Positions 6,106-6,317 of a stretch of 6,317 nucleotides of DNA are shown piece after piece. Position 1 is the first letter of the stretch; the number at the start of each line of letters is the position of its first letter. Origin of the DNA: DATCKG01 sp036562385 (lineage in GTDB: Bacteria > Bacillota > Sulfobacillia > Symbiobacteriales > Symbiobacteriaceae); contig DATCKG010000053.1 of assembly GCA_036562385.1 (NCBI GenBank), positions 1 through 6,317 on the forward strand. The letters are read 5' to 3'. Both the position numbers and the translations under genes were made by a program. The notes beneath the pieces were generated by a model. The model had not been told where the DNA came from, made no database searches, and worked only from the letters and a program-made list of their open reading frames with translations.

Positions 6106-6317
6106 AGAAGCTCGTTACGCCGATCCGCTCTTCCACCTGGTACCGAGTCACGCCGTCTACGCCTGCCGTTCTGGACCCCCTGTTTGACCGGATGTGTTGC
6201 CATGCGGTCCAGAGGGTCCGGCGGTCATAGACGAGGTTATAGATGTCATGAAACCGGAACGATCGATCCTTTGCTGCCCACTCGTGAAACTTCGTTTGCC
6301 ACGTAAGTACCCAGTCC
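6106..6317 (-). pseudogene. Group II intron reverse transcriptase/maturase, N-terminal fragment
   Basis: Reading leftward from 6316, the minus strand encodes about 70 residues without a stop. They include TWQTKFHEWAAKD, then FHDIYNLVYDRRTLWTAWQH, then NRGSRTAGVDGVT. This is the opening of group II intron-encoded proteins (LtrA-like), where 'LQTKLHxWA...F.DLYNLV.dp..L..AW..V..NKG..TAGVDG' leads into the first RT blocks. Homology ends at VEERIGVTSF near 6107. The frame then runs through antisense of the IS1182 fragment to a stop at 5987-5989. The start codon and intron RNA 5' part would lie right of the window; the YADD active site, maturase and HNH regions are missing. The frame starts outside the window, so it is easily overlooked. 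Confidence 0.85.

Noticed and set aside
6106..6306. Plus-strand continuation of the transposase frame as a real C-terminal domain
   Set aside because: It is Arg/Ser/Pro-rich, has no transposase motif, and is the antisense of a clear reverse transcriptase segment.
1..6317. CRISPR array, tRNA, rRNA, riboswitch or phage genes
   Set aside because: By eye I found no regularly spaced repeats with spacers, no cloverleaf or conserved rRNA segments, no known riboswitch core, and no structural phage protein. Small non-coding RNAs cannot be excluded without a covariance search.

Overview
The window is GC-rich bacterial DNA. It has tightly spaced genes, strong AGGAGG/AGGTGAT-type ribosome binding sites, and GTG and TTG start codons. 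Mobile DNA lies at both ends. This fits a high-GC, Gram-positive-type (Bacillota) host, perhaps a thermophile of the Symbiobacterium kind. That assignment is inference from style and protein flavour, not from a marker gene.

Layout from left to right. (1) Positions 1 to about 274 are the right-hand end of an insertion sequence: the C-terminus of a DDE/integrase-core transposase, then two tandem 18-bp terminal repeats with a 26-bp period. (2) Positions 305-4735 hold a two-gene, same-strand glycoside hydrolase operon: a 794-aa GH35-like beta-galactosidase and a 680-aa GH2 beta-mannosidase-like enzyme, 3 bp apart. Neither has a signal peptide, so both probably act on imported oligosaccharides in the cytoplasm. 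(3) A perfect 11-bp hairpin at 4744-4771 separates the operon from a convergent gene on the minus strand. (4) That gene (4776-5633) is a membrane-anchored or secreted CE4/NodB polysaccharide deacetylase, with a recognisable promoter and RBS. (5) Positions 5634-5874 carry its promoter and two strong hairpins. (6) From 5875 a plus-strand IS1182-family transposase begins but breaks off near 6105. (7) From about 6106 to the right edge, the minus strand encodes the N-terminal part of a group II intron reverse transcriptase/maturase, also cut off at the same junction.

How the parts relate. The IS ends only about 30 bp before the glycosidase start codon. Its last six bases are a perfect TTGACA, and its last terminal repeat is complementary to the glycosidase translation start region. 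The IS may therefore affect expression of the operon, either by supplying a -35 box or by masking the RBS in read-through mRNA. The right end is a mobile-element graveyard in which two unrelated, oppositely oriented truncated elements are fused head-on.

I see no tRNA, rRNA, CRISPR array or phage gene. The most noteworthy items are the hidden reverse transcriptase fragment and chimeric junction, the IS-glycosidase boundary, and the paired glycosidases of uncertain substrate.
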